From: Rubrivivax sp.
GTDB lineage: Bacteria; Pseudomonadota; Gammaproteobacteria; Burkholderiales; Burkholderiaceae_C
Assembly: GCA_020248915.1 (NCBI GenBank)
Contig: JADCGP010000006.1
Span: forward strand, 62,001-126,000
Direction: 5' to 3'
Length of the DNA stretch: 64,000 bases
The translations under genes were made by a program, and so were the position numbers. This document shows positions 46,289 through 53,793 of this stretch, one piece after another. The stretch's first letter is position 1. The number at the start of each line of letters is the position of its first letter. The notes under the pieces are model-generated. The model had not been told where the DNA came from and made no database searches. It saw only the letters and a program-made list of their open reading frames with translations.

Positions 46289-46347
46289 GGAGGGTGATGC
46301 GGCCGCACGGTCTTGGGTGGGGGCGGAGGCATGCGGGCGCGCCAAGG

Positions 46348-47610
46348 CTACCGCATCGTCACGACCGCCGGACGCGGCGCCGGATCGGCGGGCGTCCCGG
46401 CCGCGGGCAGGGACGAGGGCGCGGCTGCGGCGCCCGTCCCCGGTGCAGCAGTGCCAACAGGGGCTGCCGCCGGGAAGCCGAGTGCCTCAGCGTAGACCTG
46501 CTCGACGCGGGCAACGACCGAGCGCCAATCGTGCCCGAGCGCACCCAGGCGCGCGACGTTTCCCATCGCGCGCACCCAGCCGAGCTGCCCGGCCAGGCGC
46601 CCCGCGGCGGCGCGGAACGCGGCGGCGTCGTCGAAGGGCACCAGCAGTCCGCTATCGCCATGGCGCAGCAGCTCGCGTGCCGCGGCGTAGTCATAGGCGA
46701 CGACCGCCAGGCCGCTGGCCATTGCCTCGGGAACGACGTTGCCGAACGTCTCGGTGATGCTCGGAAACAGCAGCAGGTCGGCCGACGCGTAATGTGCGGC
46801 CAGCGCCTCGCCGCGTTGCAGGCCGGCGAAGTGCGCAGACGGAGCACGCGTGGCCAGCTCGGAGCGCATGGGCCCGTCACCTACGATCACCAGCCGGGTT
46901 GACGGGTCGCGGGCGCGCATCGTCTCGTGGGCCTCCAGCAGCAGGCCGAGGTTCTTCTCCGCCGCGAGGCGGCCTACCGACACCGCGACCAGGTCGTTCG
47001 GCCCGGCGCCCCAGGTCGCGCGAAGGCCGTGGCTGCGCCGCCGTGGGTCGAACAGCGAGGTGTCGACGCCGCGCGCAACGACGCGCAGGTTGCGGAAGCC
47101 TTGCAGCGCGAGTTGGCCGCGCAACGAGTCCGTGGGGACCATCGTGCACGCGGTGCGGTTATGGAAGTGGCGCAGGTAGTGGACGATCGGCTGCCGCAGC
47201 CACGCCAGGCCGTAGTAGCCGCTATAGGCGTGGAAGTTGGTGCGGAAGTCGGACACCACCGGCAGCCCGAGCGCGAGCGCAGCGCGCAGCGCCGAGTGCC
47301 CGAGCGGGCCCTCGGTGACCAGGTGCACGACGTCGGGCCGGCTGGCGCGCCAGCTCCGCAGCAGCTCGGAGCGCGCGGGCAGGCCCATGCGCAACTCCGG
47401 ATATCGCGGGATCGGCACACCGGCGGTCCACACCTCCTGCCAGCGCTCGCGCTCGCTGGGTTGAGCTGCGGCGCCGGCGGGCCGGGGCCGCACCAGTTGC
47501 AGCACATGCCCCGCCGCGTGCAGGCCCTCGACCACGCGCGCCGCCGTTGCTGCCACGCCATTGACTTCCGGAGGGTATGTCTCGGTGACCATCGCCACGC
47601 GCAGGCGCAT
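46348..47610 (-). CDS. GT4 glycosyltransferase (MgtA-like mannosyltransferase type)
   Basis: A glycosyltransferase of about 420 residues with GT-B fold. The N-terminus reads MRLRVAMVTETYPPEVNGVA, the centre VVARGVDTSLFDPRRRS and VGRLAAEKNLGLLL, and the C-terminal donor site VIVGDGPMRSEL and FPSITETFGNVVPEAMASGL. It resembles GDP-mannose-dependent alpha-mannosyltransferases and sugar-lipid synthases. ATG 47676 (22 residues longer) is possible, but a Pho-box-like site ends only 22 bases before it, so I prefer 47610. It is divergent from the Mpo1-like gene and forms the edge of the lipid locus. Confidence 0.85.
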   Translation of the reverse strand: MRLRVAMVTETYPPEVNGVAATAARVVEGLHAAGHVLQLVRPRPAGAAAQPSERERWQEVWTAGVPIPRYPELRMGLPARSELLRSWRASRPDVVHLVTEGPLGHSALRAALALGLPVVSDFRTNFHAYSGYYGLAWLRQPIVHYLRHFHNRTACTMVPTDSLRGQLALQGFRNLRVVARGVDTSLFDPRRRSHGLRATWGAGPNDLVAVSVGRLAAEKNLGLLLEAHETMRARDPSTRLVIVGDGPMRSELATRAPSAHFAGLQRGEALAAHYASADLLLFPSITETFGNVVPEAMASGLAVVAYDYAAARELLRHGDSGLLVPFDDAAAFRAAAGRLAGQLGWVRAMGNVARLGALGHDWRSVVARVEQVYAEALGFPAAAPVGTAAPGTGAAAAPSSLPAAGTPADPAPRPAVVTMR

Positions 47611-47698
47611 GCGACCGCCCGGGGGCCGGCCATCGGGCCCGCCGTCGATCGCCGCCGGGGCAGTCTCGTGAAGCATGGTGCGATGCTGCGCGGCCCTG

Positions 47699-47716
47699 GC
47701 AACAGCACGATGACAG
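47699..47716 (-). promoter_or_regulatory. Pho-box-like site between GT4 and Mpo1-like genes
   Basis: On the minus strand CTGTCAT-CGTG-CTGTTGC: the first heptamer is a perfect PhoB half-site and the second matches at 5 of 7, with the correct 4-base spacer. It points toward the GT4 gene and is the best of the Pho-box candidates in the window. Confidence 0.6.
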
Positions 47717-47842
47717 TGCGGCCCGAGGCGCATCTGCCGCGCCCTGAAGGCCGGCCGTCGCGGCGTCGTCATGCCGATGTCGCGGCGCATTCACGCGCAG
47801 CGTCCACCATCCGGCGCCGTCCCCATCGCCGAGGAGCACCGA

Positions 47843-48457
47843 TTGAACCGGTTCCTGCACACCCTGCGCACGCAGCGCTGGGACGACCACCGCTACTACC
47901 ACCAGAGCCGCATCAACCAGGCGCTGCACCTGGCCAGCGCGCTCGGCTTCCTCGTCGCCTACGCGGTCGTGTTCATCGACCCGGCGCTGGCGGCGCTGAT
48001 CGCCTGGGGCTTCTCGATGACCACGCGCCAGGCCGGGCACTTCTTCTTCGAGCCCAAGGGCTACGACCACGTCAATGAAGCCAGCTTCAAGCACAAGGAG
48101 GCGATCAAGGTCGGCTACAACCTGGAGCGCAAGGTCGTGCTCCTGGCGATCTGGGCTGCCTTCCCCGTGGCGCTGGCCCTGTCGCCGTCGCTCGGCGGAG
48201 TGATCACCCCGGCGGTCGGGCTCGCCGGCTACATCCACGACGTCGGCATGGGCTGGTTCGCACTCGGTGTGGCCGGCGTGCTGTTCCGCACCACGCAGCT
48301 GCTCTTCGTGCAGGGCGCGGTCGAGGCGCTGGCCTGGACCACCAAGATCGTCACTGACCCGTTCCACGACGTGAAGATGTATTGGCGGGCGCCCCTGGCC
48401 CTGCTGCGCGGCGAGTGGATCGACCCGATGGTGCACGTGCGGCGCGGCCCGCACTGA
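47843..48457 (+). CDS. Mpo1/DUF962-like membrane protein
   Basis: A 204-residue protein with three to four hydrophobic segments and conserved histidines: YYHQSRINQALHLASALGFLVAYAV, then RQAGHFFFEPKGYDHVNEASFKHKEA. This arrangement recalls the Mpo1-like (DUF962/YGL010w) family, some members of which are Fe(II)-dependent dioxygenases that act on 2-hydroxy fatty acids. The match is by eye and not certain. TTG 47843 is chosen for its GAGGAG ribosome site; an ATG at 47771 would add 24 residues. It lies in a locus of lipid-related genes, which fits a fatty-acyl role. Confidence 0.55.
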   Translation: MNRFLHTLRTQRWDDHRYYHQSRINQALHLASALGFLVAYAVVFIDPALAALIAWGFSMTTRQAGHFFFEPKGYDHVNEASFKHKEAIKVGYNLERKVVLLAIWAAFPVALALSPSLGGVITPAVGLAGYIHDVGMGWFALGVAGVLFRTTQLLFVQGAVEALAWTTKIVTDPFHDVKMYWRAPLALLRGEWIDPMVHVRRGPH

Positions 48458-48540
48458 AGGCGCGGCACTCACCGTCCTGCCGGCCGGGGCAGCGACGGCC
48501 CTGTCCTTGTGCCGGCTGCGTCGATGCTGCGACGCCTCGC

Positions 48541-50199
48541 TCAGCGCCGCGCCCGCAGCATCTCCAGCAGCAGCTGTCGCCCGATGCTGCCCTTGCTCTG
48601 CGAAGGCGCCACCCACCACCAGCCGTCCTCGCGCATGGAGCGCGCGGCGGCCATGAAGCGGTCGCACACGGCATCGAATTCCGCCGCGCCATAGTCAAGA
48701 CTGAAGATCAGGCGCCCGGTTCCCACCCAGCTCAGCGCCAGGCCCTGCTCGCGCAAGTAGAACTGCAGCAGCCAGTTGTAGCGTGAGGGCAGCGTGTGGT
48801 CGACCGTCCACACCGTACCGAGGTTGACCAGACGCAGCGGCATCGACTCGGCCTGCAACCGCGCGTTCAGCTGCGCGGCGCGCGCATCCCATCGCTCGTC
48901 CATGCCTTCGTACAGGGCGAGCACGGACGCGTCCTGCAGCCGTTCAAGAAAGACCTGCATCGCGCCCATCACGTAAGGGTGGGCGTTGAATGTCCCGCGC
49001 GCGAAGCAGATGTCGGCCGGCCGCTCGTCGCGGAAGCGCCTCATCCAGCGGCTCGCGCCGCAGACCACGCCCACCGGCAGCCCGCCGCCGAGCGTCTTGC
49101 CGTAGGCGACGAGGTCGGCGCGCACGCCGAAGTACTGTTGTGCGCCGCCCGGCGCCAGCCGGAAGCCCATGAAGACCTCGTCGAAGATCAGCGCGATGCC
49201 TCGAGCGCTGCAGACCTCGCGCAGCGACTGCAGCCAGCGCGCGTACGCGGCACGGCCTGCCGGCACGCTGCGGCGTTCCGACACCAGCGTGCCGTCGCCC
49301 GGCGCGGCGCGGTTGGGATGCAGCGCCTGCAGCGGGTTGATCAGCACGCAGGCGATGTCGCGCCGGGTGCGCAGCACGCGCAGCGTGTCCTCGTCCATCT
49401 CCTTGAGCGTGTAGGTGTGACCCGGAGGCGTCGGGTTGCCCGGGCCGGGCTGCACGTCGTCCCACCAACCGTGGTAAGCGCCAGTGAAGCGCACGACGCG
49501 GGTGCGACCGGTGTGGTACCGCGCCACACGCACCGCCTGCATCACCGCCTCGGTGCCGCTCATGTGGAAGCTCACCTCGTCCTGGCCCGACAGCTCGCAG
49601 AGCCGCTCCACGTTCGAGGCCACGCACGGGTGGTAGCTGCCGAGCGCGGGCCCGAGGGCGGCCACGCGAGCGCTGCCTTCGGCGATGCAGGACTTGTAGA
49701 AGTCGGAACCCAGCAGATTGACTCCGTAGCTGCCGGTCAGGTCGAAGAAGGTGCGGCCGTCCAGGTCGGCGAACCTGACCCCGTCGCTGCGCTCGAGGAA
49801 GGCGCCGATGCCCAGCCTCTCCCGCACGTGCGCGCTGAACGGGTAGGGCACGCGGTAGGCCGCAGTGAATTGCAGGTCGGGAATCGAGCCGCGAACGCTG
49901 CGGGTCAGCGCCAGCGTTCGTTCGTGGCGTGCCGTCAGCGCGGCGGCCAGTCGCTCGAAGCCGGCGCGGCGGCGCTGCTGCACTTCGGGTGGCGCCTCGT
50001 CCACGCCGAAGAAGCGCTCCTCTCCGTAGGCATAGCCGGGAACGAGCCGCGCGACGCGACTCGCCATGCGAGCATGTCCGGCCAGCGAGGGGTGCTTGGC
50101 CAGCGAGAGCTCGATGCGCCGCTTGGCGGCCGGCATGGCGGCGGCGGCGCCGAGCGCGAGCGCGCCCAAGGTCCATGGATCGATCATGCGTCTCGTCAT
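48541..50199 (-). CDS. Class-III aminotransferase (glutamate-1-semialdehyde aminomutase-like)
   Basis: A PLP enzyme of about 552 residues. The aminotransferase III core runs from about residue 130 (RFADLDGRTFFDLTGSYGVNLLG) through HMSGTEAVMQAVRVAR, FTGAYHGWWDDVQ, LIFDEVFMGFRL and the Schiff-base lysine in VAYGKTLGGGLPVG. About 120 residues precede the core, including a hydrophobic helix (TLGALALGAAAAM), so it may be membrane associated, unlike ordinary GSA aminomutases (about 430 residues). The amino substrate is unknown. Starts at 50199 or 50187 are both possible. It is divergent from psd. Confidence 0.82.
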   Translation of the reverse strand: MTRRMIDPWTLGALALGAAAAMPAAKRRIELSLAKHPSLAGHARMASRVARLVPGYAYGEERFFGVDEAPPEVQQRRRAGFERLAAALTARHERTLALTRSVRGSIPDLQFTAAYRVPYPFSAHVRERLGIGAFLERSDGVRFADLDGRTFFDLTGSYGVNLLGSDFYKSCIAEGSARVAALGPALGSYHPCVASNVERLCELSGQDEVSFHMSGTEAVMQAVRVARYHTGRTRVVRFTGAYHGWWDDVQPGPGNPTPPGHTYTLKEMDEDTLRVLRTRRDIACVLINPLQALHPNRAAPGDGTLVSERRSVPAGRAAYARWLQSLREVCSARGIALIFDEVFMGFRLAPGGAQQYFGVRADLVAYGKTLGGGLPVGVVCGASRWMRRFRDERPADICFARGTFNAHPYVMGAMQVFLERLQDASVLALYEGMDERWDARAAQLNARLQAESMPLRLVNLGTVWTVDHTLPSRYNWLLQFYLREQGLALSWVGTGRLIFSLDYGAAEFDAVCDRFMAAARSMREDGWWWVAPSQSKGSIGRQLLLEMLRARR

Positions 50200-50244
50200 C
50201 CGCGCGGTCGAGAGCCGCGCCGGCGCGGGTTGTAGTCCCCGCGA

Positions 50245-50262
50245 TTGACAGCGCGATGAAGC
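50245..50262. promoter_or_regulatory. Pho-box-like site between aminotransferase and psd
   Basis: On the minus strand GCTTCAT-CGCG-CTGTCAA: heptamers match CTGTCAT at 4 of 7 and 6 of 7 with the correct spacer. It lies 45 bases upstream of the aminotransferase ATG and abuts the psd start, so it suits the aminotransferase better. Confidence 0.42.
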
Positions 50263-50263
50263 C

Positions 50264-51229
50264 ATGCGGCGCGTCGTCATCGTGGTGTCGCGGGTGCGTC
50301 ACGCCTCCGACTCGGATGCGGCGCACCATCTTTCGGTCGTGGACCATACCCCGCCGTTCGCATCGGCGCTGCGCTCGCTGCGCGACCGGCTGCTGCTGCA
50401 GGAGGACCTCAACTTCCTGCTCACCAACCGCGTCCCGCGCATCGCGCTGACCCGCCTGATGGGCTGGTACAGCCGCATCGACAGTCCGCTGCTGGCGCGA
50501 CTGAGCATCGCGGTGTGGCGGCTGTTCACGGAGCTCGACCTGTCCGACGCGCGCCGCCGCCGCTTCCGCAGCCTCCACGAGTGCTTCACGCGCGAACTGC
50601 TTCCCGGTGCACGCCCGCTCGACCCGCGCCCGCGGGCCCTGCTCAGCCCTTGCGACGCCATCGTCGGCGCCTGTGGCAGGGTGCGCTGCGGCGAGGTGCT
50701 GCAGGCCAAAGGCTTCCCGTACCCGGTGGCCGACCTGTTCGGCGACTCGGCCGAGGCCGCCGGCTTCGAGGGTGGCCGCTACCTGACGCTGCGCCTGACC
50801 TCGGCGATGTACCACCGCTTCCACGCGCCTTGCGACGCCGTCCTCGAGCACGTGCGCTTCCTCAGCGGGGACACCTGGAACGTCAATCCGATCGCGCTGG
50901 CGCGCGTCGAGCGGCTGTTCTGCCGCAACGAGCGCGTGGTCCTCCGGTTGCGGCGCGACGATGGCGGCGTGCTGGTGCTGGTGGCGGTGGCGGCAGTGAT
51001 GGTGGCCAGCGTGCGGCTGCACGCGCTGGACCTGCGGCTGCACCTGGGCTACCGCGGCCCCGCCGAACTTCCCTGCGGCCGCCGCGTCGCCCGTGGCGAG
51101 GAACTGGGGTGGTTCGAGCACGGTTCCACGATCATCGTGTTCGCTCCGGCGGACTGCGAGCCTGCCGCCGGCGTGGCTCCGGGTGAGCGGCTGCGCATGG
51201 GGCAGGCGCTGCTGGAGTTCACGAGCTGA
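50264..51229 (+). CDS. psd: Phosphatidylserine decarboxylase-type proenzyme
   Basis: A 321-residue Psd family protein that would convert phosphatidylserine to phosphatidylethanolamine at the inner membrane. Family segments: VPRIALTRLMGWYSRI, FTRELLPGARPLDP, LSPCDAIVGACGRV (Asp), RLTSAMYHRFHAPCDAVLEHVRFLSGDTWNVNP (His), and the self-cleavage site FEHGSTIIVF near residue 288. The usual LGST reads HGST; the Ser that becomes pyruvoyl is kept. GTG 50339 is an alternative start that matches the usual N-terminus better. The next gene follows after 119 bases. Confidence 0.88.
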   Translation: MRRVVIVVSRVRHASDSDAAHHLSVVDHTPPFASALRSLRDRLLLQEDLNFLLTNRVPRIALTRLMGWYSRIDSPLLARLSIAVWRLFTELDLSDARRRRFRSLHECFTRELLPGARPLDPRPRALLSPCDAIVGACGRVRCGEVLQAKGFPYPVADLFGDSAEAAGFEGGRYLTLRLTSAMYHRFHAPCDAVLEHVRFLSGDTWNVNPIALARVERLFCRNERVVLRLRRDDGGVLVLVAVAAVMVASVRLHALDLRLHLGYRGPAELPCGRRVARGEELGWFEHGSTIIVFAPADCEPAAGVAPGERLRMGQALLEFTS

Positions 51230-51316
51230 CTCGCGCCGGCAACCGCGGCCCGTCGCGTGTCGGCGCGAGGGACGCGGACCTTCGCGCTGCCGCGAGCCCC
51301 TGCGCCGCGCGAGGGC

Positions 51317-51334
51317 GGTTCACCGATCCGTCAC
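51317..51334 (+). promoter_or_regulatory. Weak Pho-box-like site before GT28 gene
   Basis: GGTTCAC-CGAT-CCGTCAC: 4 of 7 and 6 of 7 matches. It ends only 14 bases before the ATG, which is too close for a normal leader, so it may be a chance match. Confidence 0.25.
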
Positions 51335-51348
51335 CCGAGCGCCGGACC

Positions 51349-52557
51349 ATGTCGGCCATGAAGCGCATCGACATCGTCTGGTTCAACGCCGGCGGCGGCC
51401 ACCGTGCCGCCGCGCAGGCCCTCGAGCAGCAGATCGTCGCCCAGGGCCTGCCGTGGCGCGTGCGCAAGGTGAATCTCACCGAGGTGATCGACCCGTCGGC
51501 GACGTTCCGGCGCTTCACCGGGCTGGAGCCCGAGGACCTCTACAACAAGCGTCTGGCCAGCGGGTTCACGCTGGGGCTGGCTCAGGAGCTCAAGCTGCTG
51601 CAGGCGCTGATCCGGCTCGGTCACCCGGCGCTGGTGCAGCGCCTGTCGCGGTTCTGGGCGCCGCAGCCGCCCGACCTCGTGGTCTCGGTGATTCCGAACT
51701 TCAACCGCGCGCTGCACGATGCGCTGCGATCGGTGCGGCCGCGGGCGCCGCTGGCAACGGTGCTGACCGACATGGCTGACCACCCGCCAGCGTTCTGGAT
51801 CGAGCCCGCGACCCGGCAGCACGTGATCTGCGGTACCGCGCATGCCGTGGTCCAGGCGCGCGCTGCCGGTGTGCCCGACGAGCGGGTGCATGGCGTGCAC
51901 GGGATGATGCTGCGGCCGGAGTTCCACCTGGGCCCGCCACCCGACCGCGCTGCGCGCAGGGTCGCTCTTGGGCTACCCGCCGAGGAGCCCGTGGGCCTCG
52001 TGCTGTTCGGCGGCGCGGGTTCGCGAGTCATGCGCCGCATTGCCGCGCGGCTTCCCGACACGCCGCTGGTGCTGCTGTGCGGACGCAACGAACGGCTTGT
52101 CGACGAACTGCGCTGCCAGCCCGCGCGCGCCGCGCGGATCGTCGTCGGGTTTACGGCCGACGTGGCCGGCTGGATGCGGCTGGCCGACTTCTTCATCGGC
52201 AAGCCCGGACCGGGCAGCCTGAGCGAGGCGGTGCAGTGCGGCCTTCCGGTGATCGTCACGCGCAACGCTTTGACGATGCCGCAGGAGCGCTGGAACACCG
52301 AGTGGGTCAGCGCCCACGGCCTGGGCATCGTCGAGCGCAGCTTCGCGCGCGTCGATCGTGCGGTCGCGTCGCTGAAGGCCGGGCTGCCTGGGTTCCGCGC
52401 CCGTGCGGCCGCGATGCCCAACCGGGCCGTGTTCGAGGTGCCGAACGTGCTGCAGCGGATCCTCGAAGCGGGGCACGGAGCCGAACCCGGTGCGCCGCGC
52501 GCCGCCGGCGACACCGGGCCCACGGGGCATGCGGCCGTCGTGGCGCCGCTGACCTGA
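51349..52557 (+). CDS. MGDG-synthase-like glycosyltransferase (GT28 type)
   Basis: A 402-residue GT-B enzyme. The N-terminal WFNAGGGHRAAAQALEQQI is the lipid-binding GGGH motif of monogalactosyldiacylglycerol synthases and UgtP; VVSVIPNFNRALHDAL, VLTDMADHPPAFWI and the donor site FFIGKPGPGSLSEAVQCGLPVIV follow. Members transfer a sugar from UDP-sugar to diacylglycerol at the inner leaflet. It lies 62 bases upstream of the PlcP-like gene, whose product could supply diacylglycerol. ATG 51358 (three codons later) is an alternative start. Confidence 0.85.
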   Translation: MSAMKRIDIVWFNAGGGHRAAAQALEQQIVAQGLPWRVRKVNLTEVIDPSATFRRFTGLEPEDLYNKRLASGFTLGLAQELKLLQALIRLGHPALVQRLSRFWAPQPPDLVVSVIPNFNRALHDALRSVRPRAPLATVLTDMADHPPAFWIEPATRQHVICGTAHAVVQARAAGVPDERVHGVHGMMLRPEFHLGPPPDRAARRVALGLPAEEPVGLVLFGGAGSRVMRRIAARLPDTPLVLLCGRNERLVDELRCQPARAARIVVGFTADVAGWMRLADFFIGKPGPGSLSEAVQCGLPVIVTRNALTMPQERWNTEWVSAHGLGIVERSFARVDRAVASLKAGLPGFRARAAAMPNRAVFEVPNVLQRILEAGHGAEPGAPRAAGDTGPTGHAAVVAPLT

Positions 52558-52578
52558 GGTCACGCTGCGGACGCGCGG

Positions 52579-52596
52579 CTGTCATTTCGGCGTCGT
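52579..52596 (+). promoter_or_regulatory. Pho-box-like site before PlcP-like gene
   Basis: CTGTCAT-TTCG-GCGTCGT: the first heptamer is perfect, the second matches at 4 of 7. It lies 23 bases upstream of the GTG at 52620. Confidence 0.38.
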
Positions 52597-52619
52597 CGCA
52601 GCGGGCCAGCATCTACCGA

Positions 52620-53558
52620 GTGTCACGCGAACCGCACGCGCCGATCCATGACGCCCCGGGCGCGGCGGCCTCGGCCGGCGTCCGCGACGCCTCGCCCGAA
52701 GCAGCCGCCGAGGAGCCGCACCCGCAGGCGCTTCGCGTGCGCACGGCCTGGATCTCCGACATCCACCTCGGCACGCCCGGCTGCCAGGCCGAGGCGTTGC
52801 TGGACTTCCTTCGCGCCCTGCACTGCGAGACGCTCTACCTCGTCGGCGACATCATCGACGGCTGGCAGCTGCGGCGCAGCTGGTACTGGCCGCAGGCCCA
52901 CAACGACGTCGTGCAGAAGCTGCTGCGCAAGGCTCGCAAAGGAACGCGCATCGTGTTCGTGCCCGGAAACCACGACGAGTTTGCGCGCAAGTACCTGGGC
53001 CACAACTTCGGGGGCATCGAGGTGGTCGAGGAGGCAGAGCACCAGCTCGCGGATGGACGCAGGCTGTGGGTGATTCACGGCGACCACTTCGACGGCGTGA
53101 TCCAGTGCGCCAAGTGGCTGGCCTACCTGGGCGACTCGGCCTACGAGTTCACGCTGCGCCTGAACCGCCACCTGAACTCGCTGCGGGCGCGGCTCGGCCT
53201 GCCGTACTGGAGCCTCTCGCGGTTCCTCAAGCTGAAGGTCAAGCGCGCGGTGAACTACGTCAACGACTTCGAGGCGGCAGTCGCGCGCGAGGCGCGTTCG
53301 CGCGGGCTTCAAGGCGTGGTCTGCGGCCATATCCACCACGCCGACCTGCGCCTCATCGAGGGGACGCTGTACTGCAACGACGGCGACTGGGTCGAAAGCC
53401 TGAGCGCGCTGGTCGAGTACGCCGATGGGCGGCTGGAGATCGTCGATTGGTCGCAGCGCGCGCGGTCGGACTGCGCGGCTGCGGTGCCGGTCCCCGACGT
53501 CGCCCAGGCCGAGAAACCGACGCCGGCCAGCCAGGACACGGCGCCCGTGCTGGGATGA
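52620..53558 (+). CDS. PlcP-like metallophosphoesterase (phospholipase C type)
   Basis: A 312-residue calcineurin-like enzyme. Motifs: WISDIHLGTPGCQAE (about residue 43), VGDIIDGW, PGNHDEF, HGDHFD, and CGHIHHADLR with NDGDWVES. It would commonly be annotated as UDP-2,3-diacylglucosamine diphosphatase (LpxH). From memory, the segments RSWYWPQAHNDVVQKLLRK and LPYWSLSRFLKLKVKRAVNY match rhizobial PlcP, a phosphate-stress phospholipase C that degrades membrane phospholipids to diacylglycerol. The neighbouring GT28 gene supports that role. The GTG start at 52620 gives about 40 non-conserved residues before the core; the true start could be later. Confidence 0.8.
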   Translation: MSREPHAPIHDAPGAAASAGVRDASPEAAAEEPHPQALRVRTAWISDIHLGTPGCQAEALLDFLRALHCETLYLVGDIIDGWQLRRSWYWPQAHNDVVQKLLRKARKGTRIVFVPGNHDEFARKYLGHNFGGIEVVEEAEHQLADGRRLWVIHGDHFDGVIQCAKWLAYLGDSAYEFTLRLNRHLNSLRARLGLPYWSLSRFLKLKVKRAVNYVNDFEAAVAREARSRGLQGVVCGHIHHADLRLIEGTLYCNDGDWVESLSALVEYADGRLEIVDWSQRARSDCAAAVPVPDVAQAEKPTPASQDTAPVLG

Positions 53559-53660
53559 GCGCCGGCCTTGGGCGGCATCAGCGCCCGATGCGGCTGCTTC
53601 GCCCGGCGCCGCAACTGTCGCCCGCGTTCCGGGCCAGAGTCCCCGCGATGGTCTGTACAG

Positions 53661-53684
53661 CCCCCCCCCTGATCACGGGGGGGG
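53661..53684. repeat. Poly-C / poly-G inverted repeat
   Basis: Nine C residues, TGATCAC, then eight G residues: a hairpin with an 8-bp pure C-G stem and a seven-base loop. It sits 110 bases upstream of the SGNH esterase gene. It could terminate transcription from the upstream gene, or act as a slippage-prone homopolymer switch. Confidence 0.85.
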
Positions 53685-53793
53685 CGCCCGCCATCGTGGC
53701 GCGCCCCCGCGGGAACCCGCATACGAATCTGGTCGTTGCACCGATAAGGTTTGCGAGTCGCGCACGAAGGCGCACATGACGAACGAGGTTCCC

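Noticed and set aside
52620-53558. Annotation as lipid A enzyme LpxH
   Set aside because: The phosphoesterase core is shared, but from memory the RSWYWPQ and YWSLS segments and the neighbouring glycosyltransferase suit a PlcP-like phospholipase C better. No lipid A genes are near. The alternative stays open.
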